This document shows, piece after piece, positions 35,301-42,948 of a DNA stretch of 64,000 nucleotides. The notes under the pieces are model-generated. The model made no database searches, was not told where the DNA came from, and worked only from the letters and a program-made list of their open reading frames with translations. A program made the translations under genes and the position numbers. Origin of the DNA: Caproicibacter sp046707225 (GTDB lineage: Bacteria > Bacillota > Clostridia > Oscillospirales > Acutalibacteraceae); the NCBI RefSeq assembly GCF_046707225.1, contig NZ_JBJKOP010000026.1, forward strand, positions 62,001-126,000, in the 5' to 3' direction. Positions within the stretch are counted from its first letter, which is position 1. Each line of letters opens with the position of its first letter.

Positions 35301-35543
35301 CAGTTCCACAAAGGTTTTGGTTTCCGGCGAGGCAAAATTGCTGCGAAGCGTGTCCACGGTGCGGGTGGAACCGCTCACGTCGCCGAACAGGGCGAATGAA
35401 ATCGCGTCGAAAATCGTGGTCTTGCCCGCGCCGGTATCCCCGCAGATCAGAAATAATCCGCCGGAGCCAAACTCCCGCAGAGGAACTTCCACACGCCCGG
35501 CATAGGGACCGAACGCGCTGACGACAAGATCCAGCGGCTTCAT
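32397..35543 (-). CDS. sbcC: Exonuclease subunit SbcC (Rad50-like ATPase)
   Basis: SbcC is the SMC-like ATPase of the SbcCD nuclease, which cleaves DNA hairpins and processes breaks. The 1048-residue protein has Walker A GDTGAGKT (35-42), two long coiled-coil arms, a zinc hook CPVC (about residue 527), the ABC signature SLSGGESFKASL near the C-terminus and a Walker B with MFIDEGFGSLD. Its ATG overlaps the end of sbcD (ATGA-type overlap), the usual pairing. The base composition is high-GC like the neighbours. Confidence 0.95.
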   Translation of the reverse strand: MKPLDLVVSAFGPYAGRVEVPLREFGSGGLFLICGDTGAGKTTIFDAISFALFGDVSGSTRTVDTLRSNFASPETKTFVELTFSHAGKEYKIFRNPRYLRPKKNGAGETAENADAVLTLPDGSVRTGSSHVTREVIRLLGIDHRQFKQLAMIAQGEFLDLLLAESSERAEIFRRVFSTDLFRRMEELLKQRELELRHGWEDGTRGILQDAALIRPEEDGPLREALSSCLGDKDVNLIPRVLELLRAENRENSLKRKAAESDLAAAREKTSGLIAALAAARQTAQTFTALGSAQKHRAELLEQREETERQAKLLRAAELAESRVTPARLSFFREKNAVHILEEEIAALTKKVAEADGALAGLNAAAEAERAKEPERERLAGRIATLTAALPGYQKANALERQAAELERSREEQDKLLDHLEQKKKTLASQRDRLRAELETLADAETERLAAKTEEKASRKTCEVLSGILDSVGKIRTLIDGYRSMRSGYLKEESGYREANAAYDLAEQAFLRQQAGILASALKEGDPCPVCGSLSHPRPAATDASAVSEDELRKLKAERDRLHSVLESSGLRLKAAETRILSDRENLRKSVDDLLGSVTGDENVQALERRAREAGSQAEQTRRRALENLKVQEQRCKRKAECSAQLRRAEEGLEAAGLELETRREAKNTLTASLEAKRAEASSVQASLPFPTEEEARRSLKELSGRLDEMKQALQKSESAYRSCLSDRDGAAAVLSDNRRKLETARGQAEELEQEYRLRLTESGFHTEEEYLGCVFPAERMEALRQHQSDYRDDWIRTEDAVRRLTEETAGKTPADLTALERELAEEQEHQLSRENTFHTFSARLQQNRGVEERIAEALKSRMELEEQYACVRGLSRTANGEQSGKQKLDFEQYVQAAYFTRVLEQANQRLSGMTNGRYVLLRRQNSSDLRSRSGLEIDVLDNYNGKTRDVRSLSGGESFKASLSLALGLSDVVQSFAGGVRIETMFIDEGFGSLDEESRQQAIATLAGLAEGNRLVGIISHVAELREQIDRQIVIQKGVNGSKIRIVK

Positions 35544-36691
35544 ACGGTTTCCTCCCCGGCTTTTTCTATGATTTTGCCGATGATTTCACGCTCCCGTTTG
35601 GACATCGGCGATCCGCTGCGGTCCCGGTAAAATTCCTCGAACAGCTGCATCGGCGTTCTGCGGGAAGGGTCCCCCGCCGCAGCTGTTCCGGAGTTTTCGG
35701 CGTTCATCCTCCTGTTTTCAAAATCAATTCGCATCAGGTTGGGGTAGACGGCGCGAAGTTTTCCGGCCGGGTCCGCGATTTCGTCTTCATCGGTCAGAAC
35801 CGCGCGGATATAATCCTCCGGGTTTGCGCCCGCGACGGTCTCCGGGGCGGTCAGCTCGGCGATCGGGCCCCGGATTTCCCGCATGTCGCGCAGCGGCTTT
35901 AAGGGGATTTGGGTCAGCTCCAGCTTTCCTTTTTCCCCCAGCTCGATCACGGTCACGCTCTTTTTCTGCCGTGCCTCCGAAAACGAATATTTCAGCGGCG
36001 AACCCCCGTAGCGCACGGAATCCCGTCCAATCTTCTGGGGACCGTGCAGGTGGCCGAGCGCGACGTAATCGAATCCGTCAAAGGCGGAAGCGTCCACGCT
36101 GTCGAGGCCTCCGACGGAAACCGTCTCGCTGTCGCAGCGGAGCGGCTCGCTGGAACCGCTGATGACAAACTGATGGGCGACGAGAATGTTCCGTTCGTCG
36201 GGACAAAGAGCCGCCGTTTCAATCGCCGCGCGAACCGCGCCGTCGTAGCTGCCCGTTTTTTCCGCGCCGAAGAAAGGCTGCGCGGCGGCCGGGCGCAGGA
36301 ACGGCAGAAGATAAATATGTACGGCGCCGAAGGAATCGGAAAGATCGGCGCGGGGGACGGTCCCCTGAAACGTTCCCGCGATGGTGACGCGGTGCTCGCG
36401 CATAATGCGGCTGCCGAAATCAAGCCGCTCCGGAGAATCGTGGTTTCCGCTGATGGCGAAGACCGGGATTCCGCGCCCGGCCAGCTCGGTCAGGAAGTCG
36501 TCCAGCAGCGTGACGGCCTCCCCGACCGGAATGCTCCGGTCGTAGAGGTCTCCCGCAATGAGGACGGCGTCCGGCTTTACGTCCCCCGCAATTCCCACAA
36601 TCTGTTCCAGAATAAAACGCTGGTCGTCCAGCATGCTGAACTCGCAGACGCGTTTGCCGATGTGAAGGTCGGAAAGATGAAGCAGCTTCAT
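35540..36691 (-). CDS. sbcD: Exonuclease subunit SbcD (Mre11-like nuclease)
   Basis: SbcD is the metallophosphoesterase nuclease partner of SbcC. The start MKLLHLSDLHIGKRV contains the DxH motif; GDLYDR, GNHDSPERL and ALGHLHGPQ supply the other metal ligands. The ATG at 36691 (384 residues) fits the family and lies four bases after the stop of the upstream gene. A longer frame extends upstream through the neighbouring gene but has no homology-like content. It overlaps sbcC by four bases. Confidence 0.95.
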   Translation of the reverse strand: MKLLHLSDLHIGKRVCEFSMLDDQRFILEQIVGIAGDVKPDAVLIAGDLYDRSIPVGEAVTLLDDFLTELAGRGIPVFAISGNHDSPERLDFGSRIMREHRVTIAGTFQGTVPRADLSDSFGAVHIYLLPFLRPAAAQPFFGAEKTGSYDGAVRAAIETAALCPDERNILVAHQFVISGSSEPLRCDSETVSVGGLDSVDASAFDGFDYVALGHLHGPQKIGRDSVRYGGSPLKYSFSEARQKKSVTVIELGEKGKLELTQIPLKPLRDMREIRGPIAELTAPETVAGANPEDYIRAVLTDEDEIADPAGKLRAVYPNLMRIDFENRRMNAENSGTAAAGDPSRRTPMQLFEEFYRDRSGSPMSKREREIIGKIIEKAGEETV

Positions 36692-36695
36692 CGGA

Positions 36696-37058
36696 TCAGT
36701 CCAGAATCTCGATCCAGTATCCGTCCGGGTCGGCGATAAAATAAAGGTCCATGTCGTGGTTTTCGTAGCAGATGCAGCCCATTTCCTGATGGAGGGCATA
36801 AGCGGCTTTTTTATCCGGAACCCTGACGGCAAGGTGGATTTCATTGTCGCCGAGGTTGTAGGGCTCCCTGCGGTCGCGGTACCAGGTCAGCTCCAGATTG
36901 TAGTCGGTCTGACCGTCGCCCAGAAAGACGATGATAAACGAACCGTCCGGGGCGTTTTTCCGGCTCACTTCTTTCAGGCCGAGCGCGCGGCTGTAAAAAT
37001 CAAGGCTTTTCTCCAGATTCAGTACGGTGAAATTGGTGTGCAGAAATCTTGCGTTCAT
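36696..37058 (-). CDS. VOC family protein, glyoxalase I-like
   Basis: This 120-residue vicinal-oxygen-chelate protein resembles lactoylglutathione lyase: metal ligands are H7, E56, H75 and E117, and the C-terminal PDGYWIEI motif is typical. It may detoxify methylglyoxal or act on another thiol adduct; Firmicutes usually lack glutathione, so the cofactor could differ. It lies four bases upstream of sbcD and is probably cotranscribed, with no clear functional link. AGGAGG-type sequence (TAGGAGGTAATTTC) precedes the ATG. Confidence 0.85.
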   Translation of the reverse strand: MNARFLHTNFTVLNLEKSLDFYSRALGLKEVSRKNAPDGSFIIVFLGDGQTDYNLELTWYRDRREPYNLGDNEIHLAVRVPDKKAAYALHQEMGCICYENHDMDLYFIADPDGYWIEILD

Positions 37059-37114
37059 GAAATTACCTCCTATAATCCTTCCAAAGGGATTTAATTCAAA
37101 TAGATTGACGGCGT

Positions 37115-37894
37115 CTAACCGCCTGACAGAGGAGTGGAACCAATCCCGGCGATGTCCTTGAGGACTTCCCCGGCGAGGATCATCCCGGCGACCGGGGGGA
37201 CAAACGGAACGCTGCCCGGAATCGCCCGGCGCGCGGTGCAGCTTCTCTGCGTGCCCGGCGGGCAGACACAGTGATCCCGGCAGCTGATTTCGCCGTCGTC
37301 GATCGGCTGAAGCGGCGGCTCCTTCGAGTAGACGACTTTCAGGGATTTTACCCCGCGCGCTTTCAGCTCCCGGCGCATCACCCGCGCGAGCGGGCAGACG
37401 CTGGTTTCATAAATGTCCGCGACCTCGAAGCGGGTCGGGTCCAGCTTGTTGCCGGCGCCCATGCAGCTGATGACCGGAACGCCGGCCTGTTTCGCGCGCT
37501 GAATCAGTTCCAGCTTCGCGGTGACGGTATCCACCGCGTCGATGATATAATCGTATGCGGAAAGGTCGAAATCCCCGGCGTTTTCCGGGGTGTAAAAGCA
37601 CTGGTGAAGCTCAACCCCGCAGGCGGGGTTGATTTCCAGAATGCGGTCGCGCATGGCCTCCACCTTCGGGATCCCGATGGTTTTGCGGGTGGCGTGAATC
37701 TGCCGGTTCAGGTTTGTCAGGCAGACGCGGTCGTCGTCGAACAGCGCGAGGTTTCCGATTCCGGCCCGGGCAAGGGCCTCGACGGCATAGGAGCCGACCC
37801 CGCCGATGCCGAATACGGCAACCGCCGAATTGTTGATTTTTTTCATGGCTTCGCTCCCCAGCAGAAGCTGAGAGCGTGAGAATTGATCCAGCAT
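37115..37894 (-). CDS. tcdA: tRNA threonylcarbamoyladenosine dehydratase TcdA
   Basis: TcdA (CsdL) is an E1-like ThiF-family enzyme that cyclises t6A37 in tRNA to ct6A, using ATP. The 259-residue protein has the nucleotide motif GIGGVG (29-34), NLNRQ (about 60-64), the D-A-V-D-T turn and a C-terminal Cys-rich stretch (CRDHCVCPPG). CCGGAGG precedes the ATG at 37894; an in-frame upstream ATG lies inside cysK. It follows cysK by 13 bases, a pairing that makes sense because TcdA works with the cysteine desulfurase system in some bacteria. Confidence 0.9.
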   Translation of the reverse strand: MLDQFSRSQLLLGSEAMKKINNSAVAVFGIGGVGSYAVEALARAGIGNLALFDDDRVCLTNLNRQIHATRKTIGIPKVEAMRDRILEINPACGVELHQCFYTPENAGDFDLSAYDYIIDAVDTVTAKLELIQRAKQAGVPVISCMGAGNKLDPTRFEVADIYETSVCPLARVMRRELKARGVKSLKVVYSKEPPLQPIDDGEISCRDHCVCPPGTQRSCTARRAIPGSVPFVPPVAGMILAGEVLKDIAGIGSTPLSGG

Positions 37895-37907
37895 GGGTTC
37901 CTCCGGT

Positions 37908-38834
37908 TCAGTCAAGATAAAACGGCGTGGAGAGATAGCGTTCCCCGGTGTCCGGCAGAAGAGCGACAATCTGCTTTCCCTGGTTTTCAGGGCGCCGGGC
38001 GAGCAGGTTTGCCGCCCAGACGGCGGCCCCGGACGAAATGCCGGTCAGAATCCCTTCCCAACGGGCGAGTTCCCGTCCGGTGCGGTAGGCGTCCTCGTCC
38101 TCCACCGGGATGATTTCATCCAGAAGGTTTGTGTCGAGCGTTTCCGGAACGAACCCGGCGCCAAGGCCCTGCAGCTTGTGCGGCCCCGGTTTTTTGCCGG
38201 AGAGAACCGCGGACTCGGCGGGCTCCACCGCCACAATCCGTACCTCCGGTTTTTTTTCCTTCAGGTACTGCGCGACTCCGGTAATCGTTCCGCCCGTTCC
38301 GACTCCGGCAATGAAGATGTCTACGCCGCCCTCCGTGTCCTTCCAGATTTCCGGCCCTGTTGTTTCACGGTGCGCGCGCGGGTTGGAGGGATTGGAGAAC
38401 TGGCCGGGAAGGTACGAATCCGGCGTTTTTTCCCGGAGTTCAGCGGCTTTGTCGATGGCGCCCTGCATTCCCAGGCTTCCATCCGTCAGGACCACTTCGG
38501 CGCCGTAGGCTCCCAGCAGCTTCCTGCGCTCGATGCTCATGGTTTCCGGCATGGTCAGAATGACGCGGTATCCTTTGGAGGCCGCGACCGACGCAAGCCC
38601 GATTCCGGCGTTGCCGCTGGTCGGTTCGATGATGATCGAACCGGGCTTTAACAGGCCGGCCCGCTCCGCGTCCTCGATCATGTATTTCGCAATGCGGTCC
38701 TTTACGCTGCCCGCCGGATTCAGGTAGTCCAGCTTTGCGAGGACGGTCGCTTTCAGCCCGTGCCGGCACTCATAATTTGAAAGTTCCATCATCGGGGTAT
38801 TCCCGATCAGGTCTGTAACGCTTTTCGCGATCAA
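37908..38834 (-). CDS. cysK: Cysteine synthase (O-acetylserine sulfhydrylase) CysK
   Basis: CysK makes cysteine from O-acetylserine and sulfide with PLP. K45 in AGSVKDR is the Schiff-base lysine; TSGNAGIGL and GTGGTITG bind PLP and substrate. I favour TTG at 38834 (308 residues, start MIAKSVTDLIGNTP), which follows AGGGGTGG, over an in-frame ATG at 38858. It is divergent from an Rrf2 regulator gene, which suggests CymR-like control: in Bacillus, CysK itself is the CymR partner. Confidence 0.93.
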   Translation of the reverse strand: MIAKSVTDLIGNTPMMELSNYECRHGLKATVLAKLDYLNPAGSVKDRIAKYMIEDAERAGLLKPGSIIIEPTSGNAGIGLASVAASKGYRVILTMPETMSIERRKLLGAYGAEVVLTDGSLGMQGAIDKAAELREKTPDSYLPGQFSNPSNPRAHRETTGPEIWKDTEGGVDIFIAGVGTGGTITGVAQYLKEKKPEVRIVAVEPAESAVLSGKKPGPHKLQGLGAGFVPETLDTNLLDEIIPVEDEDAYRTGRELARWEGILTGISSGAAVWAANLLARRPENQGKQIVALLPDTGERYLSTPFYLD

Positions 38835-38881
38835 ATGTACCACCCCTGTTATTCTCATATTTTCAGGCTTTTATTTCACTT

Positions 38882-38911
38882 ATTATAGATTTCTTTTCCG
38901 TTCCCTGTCAA
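38882..38911 (-). promoter_or_regulatory. Sigma-A promoter of cysK
   Basis: On the minus strand TTGACA, 18 bases, then TATAAT are both perfect boxes, ending about 48 bases before the cysK start. Confidence 0.85.
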
Positions 38912-38963
38912 TGCCGGATGCAATTAAAAAATAGAAAAATACTATGTTTTCGACGGGGAATAC

Positions 38964-38992
38964 TTGACTTAAAAGAAAAGTTTCGATATGAT
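38964..38992 (+). promoter_or_regulatory. Sigma-A promoter of the Rrf2 regulator gene
   Basis: TTGACT, 17 bases, then TATGAT form a good vegetative promoter 43 bases before the regulator start, back-to-back with the cysK promoter. Confidence 0.8.
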
Positions 38993-39035
38993 TGATTTGA
39001 ATTATAATGAAAGTTTGCAAAAGGAGCGCGCTCGA

Positions 39036-39482
39036 ATGAGAATCTCGTCAAAGGGAAGGTACGGCCTGGCCGCAATGGTCTGCATGGCTCAGGGCTACGG
39101 GAGCGACGCCTGTATTACAATTATCAGCCTGTCGGAACGGCTGGGGATTTCCAAAATATACCTGGAACAGGTTTTTTCCCTTCTGAAACGCGGGGGGCTG
39201 GTGCTCGCCATTAAAGGGGCGCAGGGCGGGTACAAGCTGTCAAGGCCGCCGCAGGAAATTCCCGTTTATGAAATACTCCTGGCGCTGGAACAGTCTCTGT
39301 TTGAAAAAACGGCGGAGTCCGTGACACAGAAGGCGGAAAACATCGAAAAGGCAATGCAGGCGTCCGTCTTTTCCGTGCTGGACAGCACCGTCGAAAAGGC
39401 CCTCGGCAAAATAACGCTGCTCGATCTTCAGACCGAAGCGGAAAGGCAGAAGCAGGATACCAGCTACATGTTTTATATTTGA
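39036..39482 (+). CDS. Rrf2 family transcriptional regulator, CymR-like
   Basis: The protein (148 residues from ATG 39036) starts MRISSKGRYGLAAMV, typical of Rrf2 regulators, with a winged helix containing ISLSERLGISKIYLEQVF and GGYKLSRPP. The only cysteines are C16 and C26, so the three-Cys iron-sulfur site of IscR is absent; this favours a CymR-type cysteine regulator. The divergent cysK gene fits. AAAAGGAG precedes the ATG; earlier in-frame codons would overlap the promoter. Confidence 0.88.
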   Translation: MRISSKGRYGLAAMVCMAQGYGSDACITIISLSERLGISKIYLEQVFSLLKRGGLVLAIKGAQGGYKLSRPPQEIPVYEILLALEQSLFEKTAESVTQKAENIEKAMQASVFSVLDSTVEKALGKITLLDLQTEAERQKQDTSYMFYI

Positions 39483-39510
39483 GCATTTGTTCTTGTATGG
39501 AAAGATGAGT

Positions 39511-39558
39511 CCCCCGCCGCGTGGATTTTTGGGCCGCGCGGCGGGGGATTTTTATTTT
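39511..39558 (+). terminator. Terminator of the Rrf2 regulator gene
   Basis: CCCCCGCCGCG and CGCGGCGGGGG form an 11-base-pair stem followed by ATTTTTATTTT. The T tract is on the plus strand, so it mainly serves the Rrf2 gene. Confidence 0.85.
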
Positions 39559-39581
39559 CTTACAAAAATATCCGGGCCGTT

Positions 39582-40280
39582 TTACGGCGAACCGTGAGCC
39601 TGCGCGGAAAGCGATTCCAGCTTTTTTCTGTCCAGAATCCGAATTTCTCCCCGGGAGAGCGCCACCAGCCCTTCGGACTGGAAATAGCGGAGCATCCGTG
39701 TGACGACTTCACGCGCGGTTCCCATGTTCTTGGCGATCTCCTCATGCGTCGTCGGCAGGCGGTCCCCGCCGCTGATCGCGGATTCCTCCAGCAGGAACAG
39801 GGCCAGCCGCCGGTCGAAGCTCATAAACAGAATCTGCTCCAGCAGCCAGACCACGTCTGAAAAACGCGAGGAAAGCAGCTGATTTGTGTAATCCGACACG
39901 GCAAGGGAGTTCTGGTTCAGGTCGTTGTAAACGGCGGTGGGAATCAGAATGGTTTCGCTGTTCTCGACGGCTTCGATGAAGACGTCGAACCGGATGTTTT
40001 TGAGCATGCAGGAGGCGGAAAAAATGCAGATGTCGCGCTCGAACAGGCGGAATAAAGTAATTTCCCGTCCCGTATCCGAGAGAATGAAAGTTCGCACCTG
40101 GCCGCTTTTCACGACGAACAGGCCGGTGCAGTCGGCTGCGCCGTTGTGCAGGCTGCTGCCGCTCGGGTGGGCGCGCATCGCCGCGGAGGACTCGACCAGC
40201 TTTCTTTCCCGTTCCGACAGACGGCCCCAGAACGGAAGCGAGCGGCGAAGAAACAGCAAATCGGATTGATTCAGAGACAC
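39582..40280 (-). CDS. Crp/Fnr family transcriptional regulator
   Basis: The protein (232 residues from GTG 40280) has an N-terminal cyclic-nucleotide-type beta-barrel (about 25-135), a dimer helix and a C-terminal winged helix with THEEIAKNMGTAREVVTRML. Conserved cAMP-binding residues are not evident, and Cys residues (ICIFSASCML) lie in the barrel, so an oxygen, redox or other signal is possible. GAAGGAGGG precedes the GTG. It follows the MATE exporter gene closely and may share its transcript. Confidence 0.85.
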   Translation of the reverse strand: MSLNQSDLLFLRRSLPFWGRLSERERKLVESSAAMRAHPSGSSLHNGAADCTGLFVVKSGQVRTFILSDTGREITLFRLFERDICIFSASCMLKNIRFDVFIEAVENSETILIPTAVYNDLNQNSLAVSDYTNQLLSSRFSDVVWLLEQILFMSFDRRLALFLLEESAISGGDRLPTTHEEIAKNMGTAREVVTRMLRYFQSEGLVALSRGEIRILDRKKLESLSAQAHGSP

Positions 40281-40325
40281 GGCGATCCCTCCTTCATTTT
40301 CCGTCATACCCCGGCTGACGGAGCC

Positions 40326-41765
40326 TTATGGTTCTTCCCGGTCCGTATTTGCCGATTCCAAGGGTTCCGGGACGAAATCCGCATCCGATTCACGGCTTTC
40401 ACCGTTTCGGATAAATCCGTTCAATTTGCGCAGGAACGGAAGCGTGATGAACAGCGCGATGAGAAAGGTGAAGCAGTCCGCGATGGGCTGGCTGATCTGA
40501 ACGCCTAGAAGCCCGAGGAACTGGGGCAAAATCAGAATTGCCGGCAGAAAACAGAGCCCCTGCCGCAGAACGGCCAGCCAGGTTGCCTGTTTCGGTTTCC
40601 CAATGGACTGAAAGAGCATATTCGAAACTATCACAAAGGTTTGCAGCGGCATAATGGCGCACTGTGCCCGGAACGCGAGCGTGCCGATCGCGATGACCTG
40701 CGGGTCGTCCCGGCGGAAGAGCATCATGATCTGTGGGGCGAAGACGAAGGAGAGCGAGCACAGAATCAGCAAACCGAAGAATCCGACCTTCACACAGAAC
40801 CAGAACGCCTGTTTCAGGCGGGAGTAGCATTTGGCACCGTAGTTATATCCCGCCACAGGCTGAAAGCCCTGACCGAAGCCGAGCAGAGCGGCAAGCAGGA
40901 AGAAAAAGGCGCGTCCGACAATCGACATGGCCGCGACGGCGGCGTCGCCGTATATCGCGGCGGAAACATTCAGCGCGATGGTCGCGATACTGGCGAGCCC
41001 CTGACGGAAAAAGGAGGGCATGCCGGTTTTCAGGATTTCGGAATGCATACTCCATTTGTATGAAAAATGCTTGAAGCTGATTCCGACAATTGTTTTGCGG
41101 CGGATGTAGTTGAAAATCAGGATGACAAAGCTGACGGATTGGCCGATCACGGTTGCAATCGCGGCGCCCGCGATTCCGAGATGGAACGTAAAAATCATCA
41201 GCGGGTCCAGAATCACGTTCAGGATGCATCCGACGGAAATCCCGACCATGGAGAAAAACGCTTTGCCCTCCGCGCGCAGGTCGTTGTTCATGACAAAGGT
41301 CGCGCCCATAATCGGGGCGCCGTAAAGAATATACTGGGCGTAGCTTTGGGCATAGGGGAGGATGGTATCCGTAGCGCCGAGAAAGCGCATCAGCTGGTCG
41401 CTGAAAATCAGCCCGGAGATCGTGATGACAAAGCCGACCATGATGGAAGTAAAAAAAGCGGTGGAAGCGGCCTGGGTTGCCTCGGAGTTCCGCTTTTCTC
41501 CCAGATAGCGGGAAATCACCCCGCCGGAGCCCATGCCCAGCATAAACCCGACCGCCTGAATGATCGCCATCAGCGAAAAGACGACGCCGACGGCGCCGGT
41601 CGCGCTGGTGCCGAGCTGACTGACAAAGTACGTGTCTGCAAGGTTGTAAGCGGCGGAAATCAGCATGCTGACAATCGTCGGGCCTGCGAGGGAGCAGATC
41701 AGACGAGGAACCGGTGTTTGTGTCATTTTTTCAAATTGTTTGCGTGCGTCTGTTGTCAAAGGCAT
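40326..41765 (-). CDS. MATE family efflux transporter
   Basis: This 479-residue transporter has about twelve hydrophobic helices in two halves with the MATE pattern: N-terminal LICSLAGPTIVSMLISAAYNLADTYFVSQLG (spread over residues 22-52) and a second-half GFQPVAGYNYGAKCY motif. It should export cationic compounds by Na+ or H+ antiport. GGAGTG lies upstream at a long spacing. The Crp/Fnr gene is 46 bases downstream on the same strand and could regulate it. Confidence 0.9.
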   Translation of the reverse strand: MPLTTDARKQFEKMTQTPVPRLICSLAGPTIVSMLISAAYNLADTYFVSQLGTSATGAVGVVFSLMAIIQAVGFMLGMGSGGVISRYLGEKRNSEATQAASTAFFTSIMVGFVITISGLIFSDQLMRFLGATDTILPYAQSYAQYILYGAPIMGATFVMNNDLRAEGKAFFSMVGISVGCILNVILDPLMIFTFHLGIAGAAIATVIGQSVSFVILIFNYIRRKTIVGISFKHFSYKWSMHSEILKTGMPSFFRQGLASIATIALNVSAAIYGDAAVAAMSIVGRAFFFLLAALLGFGQGFQPVAGYNYGAKCYSRLKQAFWFCVKVGFFGLLILCSLSFVFAPQIMMLFRRDDPQVIAIGTLAFRAQCAIMPLQTFVIVSNMLFQSIGKPKQATWLAVLRQGLCFLPAILILPQFLGLLGVQISQPIADCFTFLIALFITLPFLRKLNGFIRNGESRESDADFVPEPLESANTDREEP

Positions 41766-41830
41766 AAAATAACTTCACTCCGTCCTGTGGAAAGATGATT
41801 TGGATGCAAAGGGGACGGCCTGTGTATGGG

Positions 41831-42811
41831 TCAGTCCGCATAAAGGGGAGTCACTCCCGCATTTGCCATGAGCGTGTCACGGTCCTGCTGGGTGGCGCCG
41901 TAATAATAGTTATGGTCGGTCCCGGTCGCGAAATACAGGTAATCCGTGTCCGAGGGGTGGGCCGCGGCGTAAAGGGCGCCCGCGCCCGGATTGGAGATCG
42001 GCCCGGCCGGAAGACCGGGGCTGCGGTTGGGGTATGTATTATAGTATTTGTTATATTTGTCTCCAAACTGCGGAACCAGATACAGGTTGCAGTAATCCCG
42101 CGTGGAATCCGCCTGGAGGATCATGCCGGTTTTCAGCCGGTTATGGAACACGGACGACACCTTTCTCATATTGTCCGGGTCGTCGGCTTCCCGTTCGATG
42201 ATGGAGGCAAGCGTGACGAGCTGGTCGGTCGTCATGCCGGAATAGGAGTATTTGTCGCCGATCTGCTGCTCCGCGTTGCGCAGGAATTTTCCGACGGCGT
42301 CCTGCGGCTTCATTCCGACGTAAAACTCGTATGTGTCCGGGTACAGATAGCCCTCCAGCCGATAGCAGCGGTTCGGACTGCTCCCGATCTTGGCAACGAG
42401 GGAATAATAGCTGAAGTCATAGGCCTGTGCCGTGCTGATAAAGTCCTTGCTGCTGCAGACCCCGTTTGCTTCCAGCCGCGCCGCAACCTGGGGAAGGGTA
42501 AACCCTTCCGGAATCGTGACCTTGACGGTCTTCGGCTTCTCCTCCGATGAAGGAGTTTTTGAGCCGGAAGCCGGAGAAGACGTTTTCGAGGAATCGGAGG
42601 AGGATATGGCTTGCGATGATGCGGCGGAGGAACCCGAGCCGGTGGAGGCCGCCGAATCCGCGCTGCCGGAGGCCGGGGAGGAATCGAAAGAAGATTCCGC
42701 GGCTCCGGTGGACGTCGTCGGGGAAGAGGGCGCCGCGCCGTTCCCGGAGGAACAGGCGGCCGTCAGACTGAAAACGAGGACAAAAAGAAACGCGAGGATT
42801 TTTTTACTCAT
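41831..42811 (-). CDS. mltG: Endolytic transglycosylase MltG-like lipoprotein
   Basis: MltG (YceG) cuts growing glycan strands. This version (326 residues) begins with a lipoprotein signal ending LTAAC at C20 instead of the usual transmembrane anchor, followed by a Ser/Ala-rich linker (about 21-95). The YceG domain (about 97-325) has EGYLYPDTYEF, the catalytic Glu in ASIIERE (E206) and SVFHNRLKTGM. Anchoring on the outer face by a lipid is consistent with the domain location. Length and motifs are otherwise normal. Confidence 0.88.
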   Translation of the reverse strand: MSKKILAFLFVLVFSLTAACSSGNGAAPSSPTTSTGAAESSFDSSPASGSADSAASTGSGSSAASSQAISSSDSSKTSSPASGSKTPSSEEKPKTVKVTIPEGFTLPQVAARLEANGVCSSKDFISTAQAYDFSYYSLVAKIGSSPNRCYRLEGYLYPDTYEFYVGMKPQDAVGKFLRNAEQQIGDKYSYSGMTTDQLVTLASIIEREADDPDNMRKVSSVFHNRLKTGMILQADSTRDYCNLYLVPQFGDKYNKYYNTYPNRSPGLPAGPISNPGAGALYAAAHPSDTDYLYFATGTDHNYYYGATQQDRDTLMANAGVTPLYAD

Positions 42812-42948
42812 AAAATGGTTTCTCCCAGAGGGGCCCGGACGGTCGCGGGCCGGATCGGCGGTTTGCGAACAGGTTGATTTCATTATTATAAAGCACCGTG
42901 TTGAATTTTACAACGGTAGCGAAATGGAAGAAACCCCGCCCGAGCCGG

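Noticed and set aside
36692..36844. An N-terminal extension of sbcD of 51 codons
   Set aside because: It lies inside the coding region of the glyoxalase-like gene in another frame and has no family likeness; the ATG at 36691 gives the canonical MKLLHLSDLHIG start.
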